Shown in pieces: positions 6,487-12,811 of a stretch of DNA of 14,037 nt. The position numbers were made by a program, and so were the translations under genes. Position 1 is the first letter of the stretch; every line of letters begins with the position of its first letter. The stretch lies in NCBI GenBank assembly GCA_947487845.1, contig CANKYC010000026.1, forward strand, positions 1 through 14,037, read 5' to 3'. The notes beneath the pieces were generated by a model that did not search any database, was not told the origin of the DNA, and saw nothing but the letters and a program-made list of their open reading frames with translations. The DNA is from Rickettsiales bacterium. GTDB taxonomy: Bacteria; Pseudomonadota; Alphaproteobacteria; Rickettsiales; UBA1997.

Positions 6487-7404
6487 ATGAAATTTTTTCT
6501 TAAAGTTTTTTCTAGTTTTTTGATGGCGTTTATTTTGTTTTCATGCAGCCAGAAACCTGCGAAAATAGTGAATCGCAGCAAAAATGTTTATAGCAAAAAT
6601 AATGCAAAAAATCGTGATGTTAGAAAAGCGGAAAAACCAAAAAGCCGCGAGGTTGAAGTTGATGAAAGTGATACTGTTTATACTGTTTCCAAAAAATATC
6701 AGGTTCCGATTCAAGATATCATAAAACAAAATAACCTGAAAGCGCCCTACAACTTCAAGGGTGGAGAAAAATTAACTCTTCCAGCCCCGACTTATCATGA
6801 AGTAAAATCTGGCGAAACTCTTTACGCAATTTCGCGCCAATATAACATGAAGATTGACAATATTATTGAGCTCAATGATTTAAAAGAGCCTTACAGCGTC
6901 AAGACTGGAGAGAAGTTGAAAATTGCTAATGTGGTTGAGAAAAAAACTGATGAAAAATTGGCGAAAGCACCAGAAGTAAAATCTGAAGTAAAATCTCCAG
7001 AAACTATTGTCGAAAAAATCGCTGATAAATTTAACCGTTTTTCTTGGCCAGTTCGCGGTACAATTGTTTCAAAATTTGGCCCGAAAAGCGGCGGGCTTTA
7101 TAATGATGGAATTAACATCAAAGCCAAAGAAAACTCTGATGTTAAGGCTTCAGAAGATGGCGTTGTTGCTTATGTTGGCAATGAACTTAAAGGTTATGGA
7201 AATTTGATTATTGTAAAACATGCCGGCGGCTGGATCACAGCTTATGCGCATTTAGGAAAATGGGCGGTGAAGCGCGGGGAATCAGTTAAAAAAGGTCAAA
7301 AAATCGGCAATGTCGGAGCTACTGGAAATGTTAATTCACCGCAACTTTATTTTGGTTTGCGTAAAGGCCGCGATGCGGTAAATCCTGAAAATTATTTGAA
7401 GTAA
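6487..7404 (+). CDS. nlpD: LysM/LytM (M23-like) lipoprotein, NlpD family
   Basis: This 305-residue envelope protein begins with a signal peptide and a probable lipobox LFSC, giving lipidated Cys20. Two LysM peptidoglycan-binding modules follow at about 60-99 and 104-147, then a charged linker and a LytM domain (about 185-305). The domain keeps the fold pattern (FSWPVRGTIVSKFG, GYGNLIIVKH, AYAHLG with His255). The zinc-binding residues are replaced: the HxxxD site reads N206-D-G-I-N210 and the HxH site reads Q286-L-Y288. This degeneracy is known for NlpD/EnvC-type LytM factors, which activate cell-wall amidases rather than cut peptidoglycan themselves. That role at division or daughter-cell separation is inferred here. 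Its TAA overlaps the ftsY ATG by one base. Confidence 0.88.
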   Translation: MKFFLKVFSSFLMAFILFSCSQKPAKIVNRSKNVYSKNNAKNRDVRKAEKPKSREVEVDESDTVYTVSKKYQVPIQDIIKQNNLKAPYNFKGGEKLTLPAPTYHEVKSGETLYAISRQYNMKIDNIIELNDLKEPYSVKTGEKLKIANVVEKKTDEKLAKAPEVKSEVKSPETIVEKIADKFNRFSWPVRGTIVSKFGPKSGGLYNDGINIKAKENSDVKASEDGVVAYVGNELKGYGNLIIVKHAGGWITAYAHLGKWAVKRGESVKKGQKIGNVGATGNVNSPQLYFGLRKGRDAVNPENYLK

Positions 7405-8333
7405 TGTCATTTTTAAAAATTTTCTCCAGATCAAAAATCAGCGATCAGTTAAAAAGCAGTTCCAGCAAGATTTCGACAGCGATTGCGCAGATTTTTACCC
7501 ATAAAAAACTTGATGCTTTAACTCTCGAAGAATTGGAAGAAGTTCTGATTTTAAGCGATATGGGAATTGAGGTGGCGAGTTCGATAATTACAAATTTAAA
7601 GGCGCGAAAATTTGAAAAAAATATTGATGAAAATGAGATTAAAAATTTTCTAAAACAGGAAATTGAGAATATTTTAAAACCTTGCCAAAAGTTGCTGGCG
7701 CTAGATGAATCTAAAAAACCGCAAGTAATAATTTTTAACGGCGTAAATGGCGCTGGCAAAACTACAACGATTGGAAAAGTTGCCCAAAATTTAAAAAATC
7801 AAAATAAAAAAGTTTTAATCGCCGCCTGCGACACCTTTAGAGCCGCGGCTTCGCATCAATTAGAAATTTGGGCTAAAAGAGTTGGTTGTGAAATTGTAAT
7901 GCCAACAAAAGATGGCGAAGATCCGGCGGCAGTTGCTTATCGCGCTTTTGATTTAGCCAAAAAAAATGGTTTTGATGCGCTGTTGGTTGATACCGCGGGA
8001 AGGTTGCAAAATAAGCAAAATTTGATGGATGAACTCAAAAAAATTAATTCAGTTTTAAAGAAAATCGACGGCGCTGCGCCACATGAAAATTTGCTGATTT
8101 TAGATGCAACAACTGGTCAAAATGCCAAATCGCAATTAGAAATTTTTAACCAAATTGTTGGAATTACTGGAATTGTAATAACTAAATTGGACGGATCTGC
8201 CAAAGGCGGCATCGTTGTTGCTCTTGCTCAAAAATTCTCCAAACCAATTTATGCAATTGGAGTTGGAGAAAAGCTTGATGATTTACAAGAGTTTGATGCG
8301 GCAAGTTTTGCCCAGAATTTGGTTGGGATGTAA
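7404..8333 (+). CDS. ftsY: Signal recognition particle receptor FtsY
   Basis: This 309-residue SRP-family GTPase docks the Ffh-4.5S RNA-ribosome complex at the inner membrane for co-translational insertion. The N domain occupies about residues 15-95. The G domain shows NGVNGAGKTTT (112-122), DTFRAAA (143-149), DTAGR (196-200), TKLDG (260-264) and the closing GVGEKLDDLQEFD. The long acidic N-terminal A domain of E. coli FtsY is absent; short forms like this are common in other bacteria and rely on an amphipathic N-terminal helix (here SFLKIFSRSK). The start overlaps the upstream lipoprotein stop as TAATG, so the two genes are probably translated as a coupled pair. Confidence 0.97.
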   Translation: MSFLKIFSRSKISDQLKSSSSKISTAIAQIFTHKKLDALTLEELEEVLILSDMGIEVASSIITNLKARKFEKNIDENEIKNFLKQEIENILKPCQKLLALDESKKPQVIIFNGVNGAGKTTTIGKVAQNLKNQNKKVLIAACDTFRAAASHQLEIWAKRVGCEIVMPTKDGEDPAAVAYRAFDLAKKNGFDALLVDTAGRLQNKQNLMDELKKINSVLKKIDGAAPHENLLILDATTGQNAKSQLEIFNQIVGITGIVITKLDGSAKGGIVVALAQKFSKPIYAIGVGEKLDDLQEFDAASFAQNLVGM

Positions 8334-8575
8334 ATTTTTTAAATTTCTTTTGTTCCTTATCTCAGCTTTTGCAAGTCACAAAATAATTCGAAAACTCAAA
8401 ATCGCATATAAAAAAACGCTTTCTCTACGAGGAAAGACGGGAAGATTTGAAAGAAGAATATTAATTAGCTAACAGCGTCTAAAGAAAACAACCTCATTAT
8501 CCGAGAAATTTTTACCAAAAAAACGAAGCTTAATCGGAAATGTAAATAGTTGTTTTGAGTAGATAGCAATTTTTA
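8334..8575. other. Intergenic stretch between convergent ftsY and the PEBP gene
   Basis: No gene is supported here. A seven-pair stem with one G-T wobble (CTTTCTC/GAGGAAAG type) lies at 8419-8436. ACGCT/AGCGT flank it more loosely (8416 to about 8478), and aaaacaac near 8486 is inverted as gttgtttt near 8550. None is followed by a clear T-run. A small structured RNA is possible but not demonstrated. Confidence 0.4.
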
Positions 8576-8583
8576 TTATCTAC
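8559..8583. other. Seven-base-pair inverted repeat over the PEBP gene stop
   Basis: GTAGATA (8559-8565) is the exact inverse of TATCTAC (8577-8583), with an 11-base A/T-rich loop, and it includes the stop codon of the minus-strand gene. No T-run follows on either strand, so it is at best a weak or factor-assisted terminator. Confidence 0.3.
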
Positions 8584-9127
8584 CGTAATTGGCTTCAAAG
8601 CTTGTTTTTGCTAAAGTATTTTTATTAATCATATAGCCAGCAATTGCTGCGGTTGCTGATTCTTCTATTTCTAATTTTTCAGCGCTTAGGGCAAAAACGG
8701 TAAAAATATAACGGTGCGGCTTATCTCCAGTTGGTGGGCAAGGGCCACCGAAATTAAAGATGCCGTAATCATTGCGAACTTGAACAACACCATCTTTTAA
8801 TTTGGCTTTGTTAGTTGAGCCAAAATCTGTTGGTAATTTTTTGTAGTTCGCAGGAATATTAACTACAAGCCAATGCCACCAGCCGCTTCCAGTTGGAGCG
8901 TCAGGATCGTAAACCGTAATGGCGAAACTTTTGGTTTCTTTGGGAGCGTCTTTCCAGCTAATTTGCGGAGAGTGATTATTTCCAGTGCAACCAAAGCCAC
9001 TGTAAACATAATCGTTAGTGATTGTTGAAGCGTCTTTAATGTCGGAACTTTTAACAGAAAAACTGTTGGCGCTATATGCAGAAGTGGCGCCTAGAAGAAG
9101 GGCAGAAAGGAGTGATACGAACTTCAT
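8576..9127 (-). CDS. Secreted YbhB/YbcL-type PEBP-family protein
   Basis: This 183-residue protein belongs to the phosphatidylethanolamine-binding / Raf-kinase-inhibitor-like family. Residues 1-20 form a signal peptide ending AYSA before NSFSV, so the mature protein should be periplasmic or secreted. The anion-binding pocket motifs are present: YDPDAPTGSGWWHW (73-86, including DPDAP at 74-78 and His85), FGGPCPP (126-132) and PHRYIF (137-142). The bacterial function of these proteins is unclear, and none is assigned here. The gene follows trpE on the same strand after 21 bases and has the best Shine-Dalgarno sequence in the window (GAGGT), so it may be translated independently even if co-transcribed. 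Nothing links it to tryptophan synthesis beyond position. Confidence 0.92.
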   Translation of the reverse strand: MKFVSLLSALLLGATSAYSANSFSVKSSDIKDASTITNDYVYSGFGCTGNNHSPQISWKDAPKETKSFAITVYDPDAPTGSGWWHWLVVNIPANYKKLPTDFGSTNKAKLKDGVVQVRNDYGIFNFGGPCPPTGDKPHRYIFTVFALSAEKLEIEESATAAIAGYMINKNTLAKTSFEANYGR

Positions 9128-9131
9128 AAAT

Positions 9132-9136
9132 ACCTC
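9132..9136 (-). promoter_or_regulatory. Strong ribosome binding site of the PEBP gene
   Basis: On the minus strand GAGGT lies four bases before the ATG. It supports this start and stands out, because most other starts in the window have no recognisable Shine-Dalgarno sequence. Confidence 0.7.
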
Positions 9137-9148
9137 GTTGATTTTAAT

Positions 9149-10678
9149 TTATAAACTTGATTGAACGTAGGGAATTAATCTATCAAACTCAGAAATTCTT
9201 TCGCAAGCGTTTATTAAAGCCTGAACCTTGTTGATACATTCCTGATATTCCGATTTTGGATCTGAATCAAACACAACGCCAGCTCCCGCTTGCAGGTAAA
9301 TTTTGCCTTCTTTAATCAAGGCTGATCTAAGCGTAATGCAGGTTTCCATGTCGCCATTGCTGGCAAAATAGCCAACGCATCCAGCGTAAAAACTGCGTTT
9401 AACTTTTTCAATTTCTTCAATGATTTCCATGGCGCGGATTTTGGGAGCGCCGCTCACGGTTCCAGCGGGAAAGCCTGAAATTAAAGCATCTAAAGCATCA
9501 AGATTATCGCGCAAAATTCCTTCAACATTGGAAGAAATATGCATCACATGCGAATAATGTTCGATCGTCATTTTTTCAGTTACAACCACCGAGCCTTCTT
9601 TGGAAACGCGTCCGGCGTCGTGGCGACCTAAGTCGATAAGCATTAAATGTTCGGCTATTTCTTTTTCATCATTCAAAAGTTCGGCAGCAATTCTTTTATC
9701 TTCTTCTGGATTTTTACCTCTTTTGCGCGTTCCGGCTAAAGGTCGCACCGTAACTTTTTTATCTTTGAGTGAAACCATGATTTCAGGGCTGGAGCCAATT
9801 AAAGCAAAATCATCAAACTTTAAATAAAATAAAAAAGGCGAAGGATTTACTGAGCGCAAAGCGCGATAAAAAGCAAATTCAGAGATATCGGAATTGAAAT
9901 TAGAAGTGAATCTTTGCGAAGGCAAAACCTGAAAAATATCGCCGTCAGTGATATATTTTTTAGAATGTTCAACTGCATCGCAATATTCTTTTTCACTATA
10001 ATTTGAGACAAAATTAAAATCAGCTGTAACAGTTTTTGAACTAGAAACATAAGGTTGCATCAAGATTTTTTCAGCTAAAGAAATTCGCGCCTCAACATCT
10101 TCATAACTTTGTTTTGAAAAAGTCGGCGCACAAATTAAAACGCAGTCAAAAAGATTATCGAATACCAAGATAATTTGTGGGCGGATGAAAATGCTGTCAG
10201 GAATATTTAACTCATCTTTTAGACCGCGATTGGAAATTTTTTCCATCAGGCGAACCATGTCGTAACCTAGAAATCCAAAAATTCCGCCGCACATTGCAGG
10301 AAGCGCCGCCGCGCCATAATTTAAATGGCTCCAATTGATGTGGGATTTTTTTATTAGCTGACGGAAATTGCCTAAAACCTCGCCATTTTCTTGCACAAAA
10401 TTTTGAGGATTTTCTGCAAAATCGGAATTGATGAAAGATTTTTCACCAACACATTTCCACACTAAATCTGGCATAAATCCAAGCACAGAAAAACGACCTT
10501 TGTTATTGCCATTTTCTGCCGATTCAAAAAGAAAATGATGACTTGGAAAAGCTTGCGCAACTTTTAATGAAGCCAGAACTGGCGTGATTGTGTCAGCGGG
10601 AATTTTTTTAAATAAAACGGTTGATCCCGCTTTTTTTAATTCATTTAAAAACTCATCTTTGCTGAAATTATAACTCAT
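9149..10678 (-). CDS. trpE: Anthranilate synthase component I
   Basis: This 509-residue chorismate-utilising enzyme converts chorismate plus ammonia (from TrpG and glutamine) to anthranilate, the first step of tryptophan synthesis. The N-terminal regulatory region shows PADTITPV (27-34) and a FLFES segment (49-53) similar to the LLES tryptophan-binding motif. The catalytic region shows IFQVLPSQRF (248-257), GSSPEIMV (295-302), RPLAGTRKRG (312-321), IDLGRHDAGRVS (348-359), PAGTVSGAPK (404-413) and AGAGVV (464-469). RPLAGTR and the full N-terminus favour TrpE over PabB. The usual Asn of the GRND motif is His353 here. The ATG directly abuts the ppiD stop (TAAATG). No trpG follows; the next gene encodes a PEBP protein. 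Confidence 0.95.
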   Translation of the reverse strand: MSYNFSKDEFLNELKKAGSTVLFKKIPADTITPVLASLKVAQAFPSHHFLFESAENGNNKGRFSVLGFMPDLVWKCVGEKSFINSDFAENPQNFVQENGEVLGNFRQLIKKSHINWSHLNYGAAALPAMCGGIFGFLGYDMVRLMEKISNRGLKDELNIPDSIFIRPQIILVFDNLFDCVLICAPTFSKQSYEDVEARISLAEKILMQPYVSSSKTVTADFNFVSNYSEKEYCDAVEHSKKYITDGDIFQVLPSQRFTSNFNSDISEFAFYRALRSVNPSPFLFYLKFDDFALIGSSPEIMVSLKDKKVTVRPLAGTRKRGKNPEEDKRIAAELLNDEKEIAEHLMLIDLGRHDAGRVSKEGSVVVTEKMTIEHYSHVMHISSNVEGILRDNLDALDALISGFPAGTVSGAPKIRAMEIIEEIEKVKRSFYAGCVGYFASNGDMETCITLRSALIKEGKIYLQAGAGVVFDSDPKSEYQECINKVQALINACERISEFDRLIPYVQSSL

Positions 10679-12619
10679 TTATTTTGCCGCTTCTTCTTTT
10701 TTGCCTAAAAGTTTTTCATTAACTTTAACTGGATTTTCTTTGAGCAAATAAGTGTTAAATTCTTGTAAAAGCTCGGATCTGAAATCTTCAGCAGCTTTTT
10801 GTTTGACTGCTGTAAGTTGATTGGAATCAGTAGCTGGTTTTTTAATTTCGCGTAAAATTCCGATCATGATTTCCAAAGATCCGCTTGGGAAAGCGTCAGT
10901 TACTTGACCGATTTTCATGCCGAATAAATCATCCAAAAATTTATTTTGATAAGGAATTTGACGACCTTGGAAATTGATGTAGAAAACGCGTGGGAATTCA
11001 CGATTTTTTTCTAATTTCAATTTGTATTTAGTCACAATTGAAGCAACTTGCGAAGGATTTGCTTTAATTTCTTCATCAATTTTTTTAGCCAAAACTAGCA
11101 ACGCTTCCTGCTTCTTAACTGCGTTTAATTCTTCCGAAATTAATGTTTTAACTTCCGGCAAATCTCTTTCATGAGCAGCGTTAATTTCTTCAAGTTGTAA
11201 AACGTAAAATCCTTCTGAATTTTGAGCGTAGAAAACTTTAGAAACCTGTCCTTTTTTTAAAGCAAAACTATTATTAGCAAAATCAGCAAAACCCTTGGTT
11301 TCATTGACTTCAGCGCCTTTATCATTTTGACCTTGTTGATTAATTGTAACCGCTGGCGCAACCACGCCAAGATTGAATTTTTTAGCTATATCAGCCAGAG
11401 AATTTGCCAGAGAATTTGAAGTTAAAAGAGCATCATCAATTTCAGTAATTTTTGATTGCAAAATTTTATCTTCTCTTCCTTCCAACATTTTTTGTTTCAA
11501 GCTGATTTTAACATCAGCAAAAGCCATTGGTTGAGATGGTTTAATTTCATTCAACAAGAAAATGTGATAGCCAAGTGGGCTTGAAAGCGGAGCGCTATAT
11601 TCGTTAACCGCCATTTTAAAAGCTGGTTCGGCAAGTTCTGGAATTAAATCTTTTTTGGTAAAATTATTTAAAGTAATCGCCTTTAAATCTTTTTTTAAAG
11701 TTTCTTTAGCAAGTTTAGCAAATTCAGCTTGAAGTTTTGATTTATCTGCTGCGCCGAGTTTTTTAGCAAATTCTTTAGCATCATCTTCTTTTTCAAAAAG
11801 AACTTGGTAAAAATTTCTGTTTTCTGGTTTGACAAAAGCATTTTTGTTTTTTTCATATTCAGCCAAAAGTTCGGCCTCGCTAATTTGTAAATCTTTAGCG
11901 AAATCTTTTTTGGAAAAATGTAAGTAAGAAACTTTTCTTAATTCAGGAACGGCATATTTCTGTTTATTTTTTTCGAAATATTTTTGCACTTCTTCGTCGG
12001 TTACTTTTTTGGCAGTTTTTACATCTTTCCCAGAAATTGTAATTACATCGGCAATACGTTTTTCTTGTTTAAAATTTTCTTCTTCCAAAAGCATCGCATA
12101 ATTGATCGGAGCCGCCATTGACATGGTTTGAATAATCATTGTTGCGGTGATGTCGTTGGCAACTTCGCTAACATATTTTTCTTCATTCAAGCCGTTTTTA
12201 GTTAAAAATTTCTTGAAAGCTTCGCGATCAAATTTTCCTTCTTTATTTTTGAAGCTTGAATCTTTGGCAACCATTTCGAGAATCAGTTTTCTACTTGCTT
12301 CAACGCCGAAATCATCATGAAGTTTTTCAATCATTATACGGTTTACGGTGCGACCTAAAACGTCAGATTTAAATTGGTCGGAATCCAGATATTTCATGGC
12401 TTCTTCGCTTTTACTCATTGCCAAAATTCTTTCACGCTCATTTTGCATGCTTTTATTAAAAGTGTTTAAGCCGATAGTCGTATTGCCAACTTTAGCTACC
12501 CAAGAATTAGGATTTCCTAAAATAAATCCGCTCACGCCGAAGAAAACGAAGCTTAAAACTAGGATCGCCAAGAAAATTTTAAAAAGGATATTGCCTGCGA
12601 GTCTGCGAAATATATGCAT
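10679..12619 (-). CDS. ppiD: Membrane-anchored peptidyl-prolyl isomerase-like foldase, PpiD/SurA type
   Basis: This 646-residue protein has one N-terminal membrane segment (about residues 11-34) and a large periplasmic part. That part comprises a SurA-N-like chaperone region (about 38-200), a parvulin-like region (about 262-360, ending LGYHIFLLNEI) and a second helical chaperone-like region to the C-terminus. PpiD proteins assist folding of proteins leaving the Sec translocon. The first conserved parvulin His (usually in an RxxHIL motif) is not seen: the strand reads RNFYQVLF (268-275), so isomerase activity is doubtful and a chaperone role more likely. It sits immediately upstream of trpE, an order I recall from other alphaproteobacteria. 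Translation starts at ATATGCATAT without a Shine-Dalgarno sequence. Confidence 0.9.
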   Translation of the reverse strand: MHIFRRLAGNILFKIFLAILVLSFVFFGVSGFILGNPNSWVAKVGNTTIGLNTFNKSMQNERERILAMSKSEEAMKYLDSDQFKSDVLGRTVNRIMIEKLHDDFGVEASRKLILEMVAKDSSFKNKEGKFDREAFKKFLTKNGLNEEKYVSEVANDITATMIIQTMSMAAPINYAMLLEEENFKQEKRIADVITISGKDVKTAKKVTDEEVQKYFEKNKQKYAVPELRKVSYLHFSKKDFAKDLQISEAELLAEYEKNKNAFVKPENRNFYQVLFEKEDDAKEFAKKLGAADKSKLQAEFAKLAKETLKKDLKAITLNNFTKKDLIPELAEPAFKMAVNEYSAPLSSPLGYHIFLLNEIKPSQPMAFADVKISLKQKMLEGREDKILQSKITEIDDALLTSNSLANSLADIAKKFNLGVVAPAVTINQQGQNDKGAEVNETKGFADFANNSFALKKGQVSKVFYAQNSEGFYVLQLEEINAAHERDLPEVKTLISEELNAVKKQEALLVLAKKIDEEIKANPSQVASIVTKYKLKLEKNREFPRVFYINFQGRQIPYQNKFLDDLFGMKIGQVTDAFPSGSLEIMIGILREIKKPATDSNQLTAVKQKAAEDFRSELLQEFNTYLLKENPVKVNEKLLGKKEEAAK

Positions 12620-12632
12620 ATGTAGGGGAAAA

Positions 12633-12764
12633 TTAGTTTTGTGAATTAAGGATTTTTTTTAATCTTTTAGTTTTTGCCAATTCATAAATCAATTCTTTTG
12701 GCAATTCTTTTGGCAATTCTTTTGGCAATTGTTTCGGCAATTTATACTTGAGAAAATTCTTCAA
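12633..12764 (-). CDS. Possible small protein or gene remnant with LPKE repeats
   Basis: On the minus strand a frame is open from 12794 to a TAA at 12633-12635, 13 bases before the ppiD ATG. With a TTG start at 12764 it would give 43 residues. It has no ATG. The product would contain KLPKQLPKELPKELPKEL, made by a 12-bp DNA repeat, then a basic tail (LAKTKRLKK). An AAGGAG lies at 12782-12787, 17 bases from the TTG, too far for normal initiation. The frame upstream of the TTG also reads as plausible protein, so this may be the 3' remnant of a longer gene. I do not recognise it, and the AT-rich context makes a chance frame possible. Confidence 0.25.
   Translation of the reverse strand: MKNFLKYKLPKQLPKELPKELPKELIYELAKTKRLKKILNSQN
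12652..12680 (-). promoter_or_regulatory. Possible promoter for ppiD-trpE
   Basis: On the minus strand TTGGCA (12675-12680) is 17 bases from AAAAAT (12652-12657), which would start transcription about 25 bases before the ppiD ATG. The -35 box is good (five of six) and the -10 box is weak (four of six). Confidence 0.25.
12691..12738. repeat. 12-bp tandem repeat, four copies
   Basis: Three exact copies of aattcttttggc (12691-12702, 12703-12714, 12715-12726) are followed by one copy with two mismatches (aattgtttcggc, 12727-12738). The block lies in the spacer between divergent ppiD and lysC. The unit length is a multiple of three, and on the minus strand it encodes Leu-Pro-Lys-Glu/Gln. Confidence 0.95.
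12722..12748 (+). promoter_or_regulatory. Possible promoter for lysC
   Basis: TTGGCA at 12722-12727, from the end of the third repeat copy, is 15 bases from TATACT at 12743-12748. Both boxes are good, but the spacing is shorter than the usual 16-18. A start near 12755 would give a leader of about 57 bases. Confidence 0.3.
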
Positions 12765-12811
12765 ATAAAAAAAATGCGTCGCTCCTTCACTTAGTTAAAT
12801 CAATCAAACAA

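Noticed and set aside
8215..8472. 85-residue + strand open frame overlapping the end of ftsY
   Set aside because: Most of it is the wrong frame of ftsY, and the part beyond shows no family motif; it is most likely a chance frame.
8559..8583. Intrinsic terminator after the PEBP gene
   Set aside because: The seven-pair stem is A/T-rich, overlaps the stop codon and is not followed by a T-run on either strand; kept only as a weak inverted repeat.
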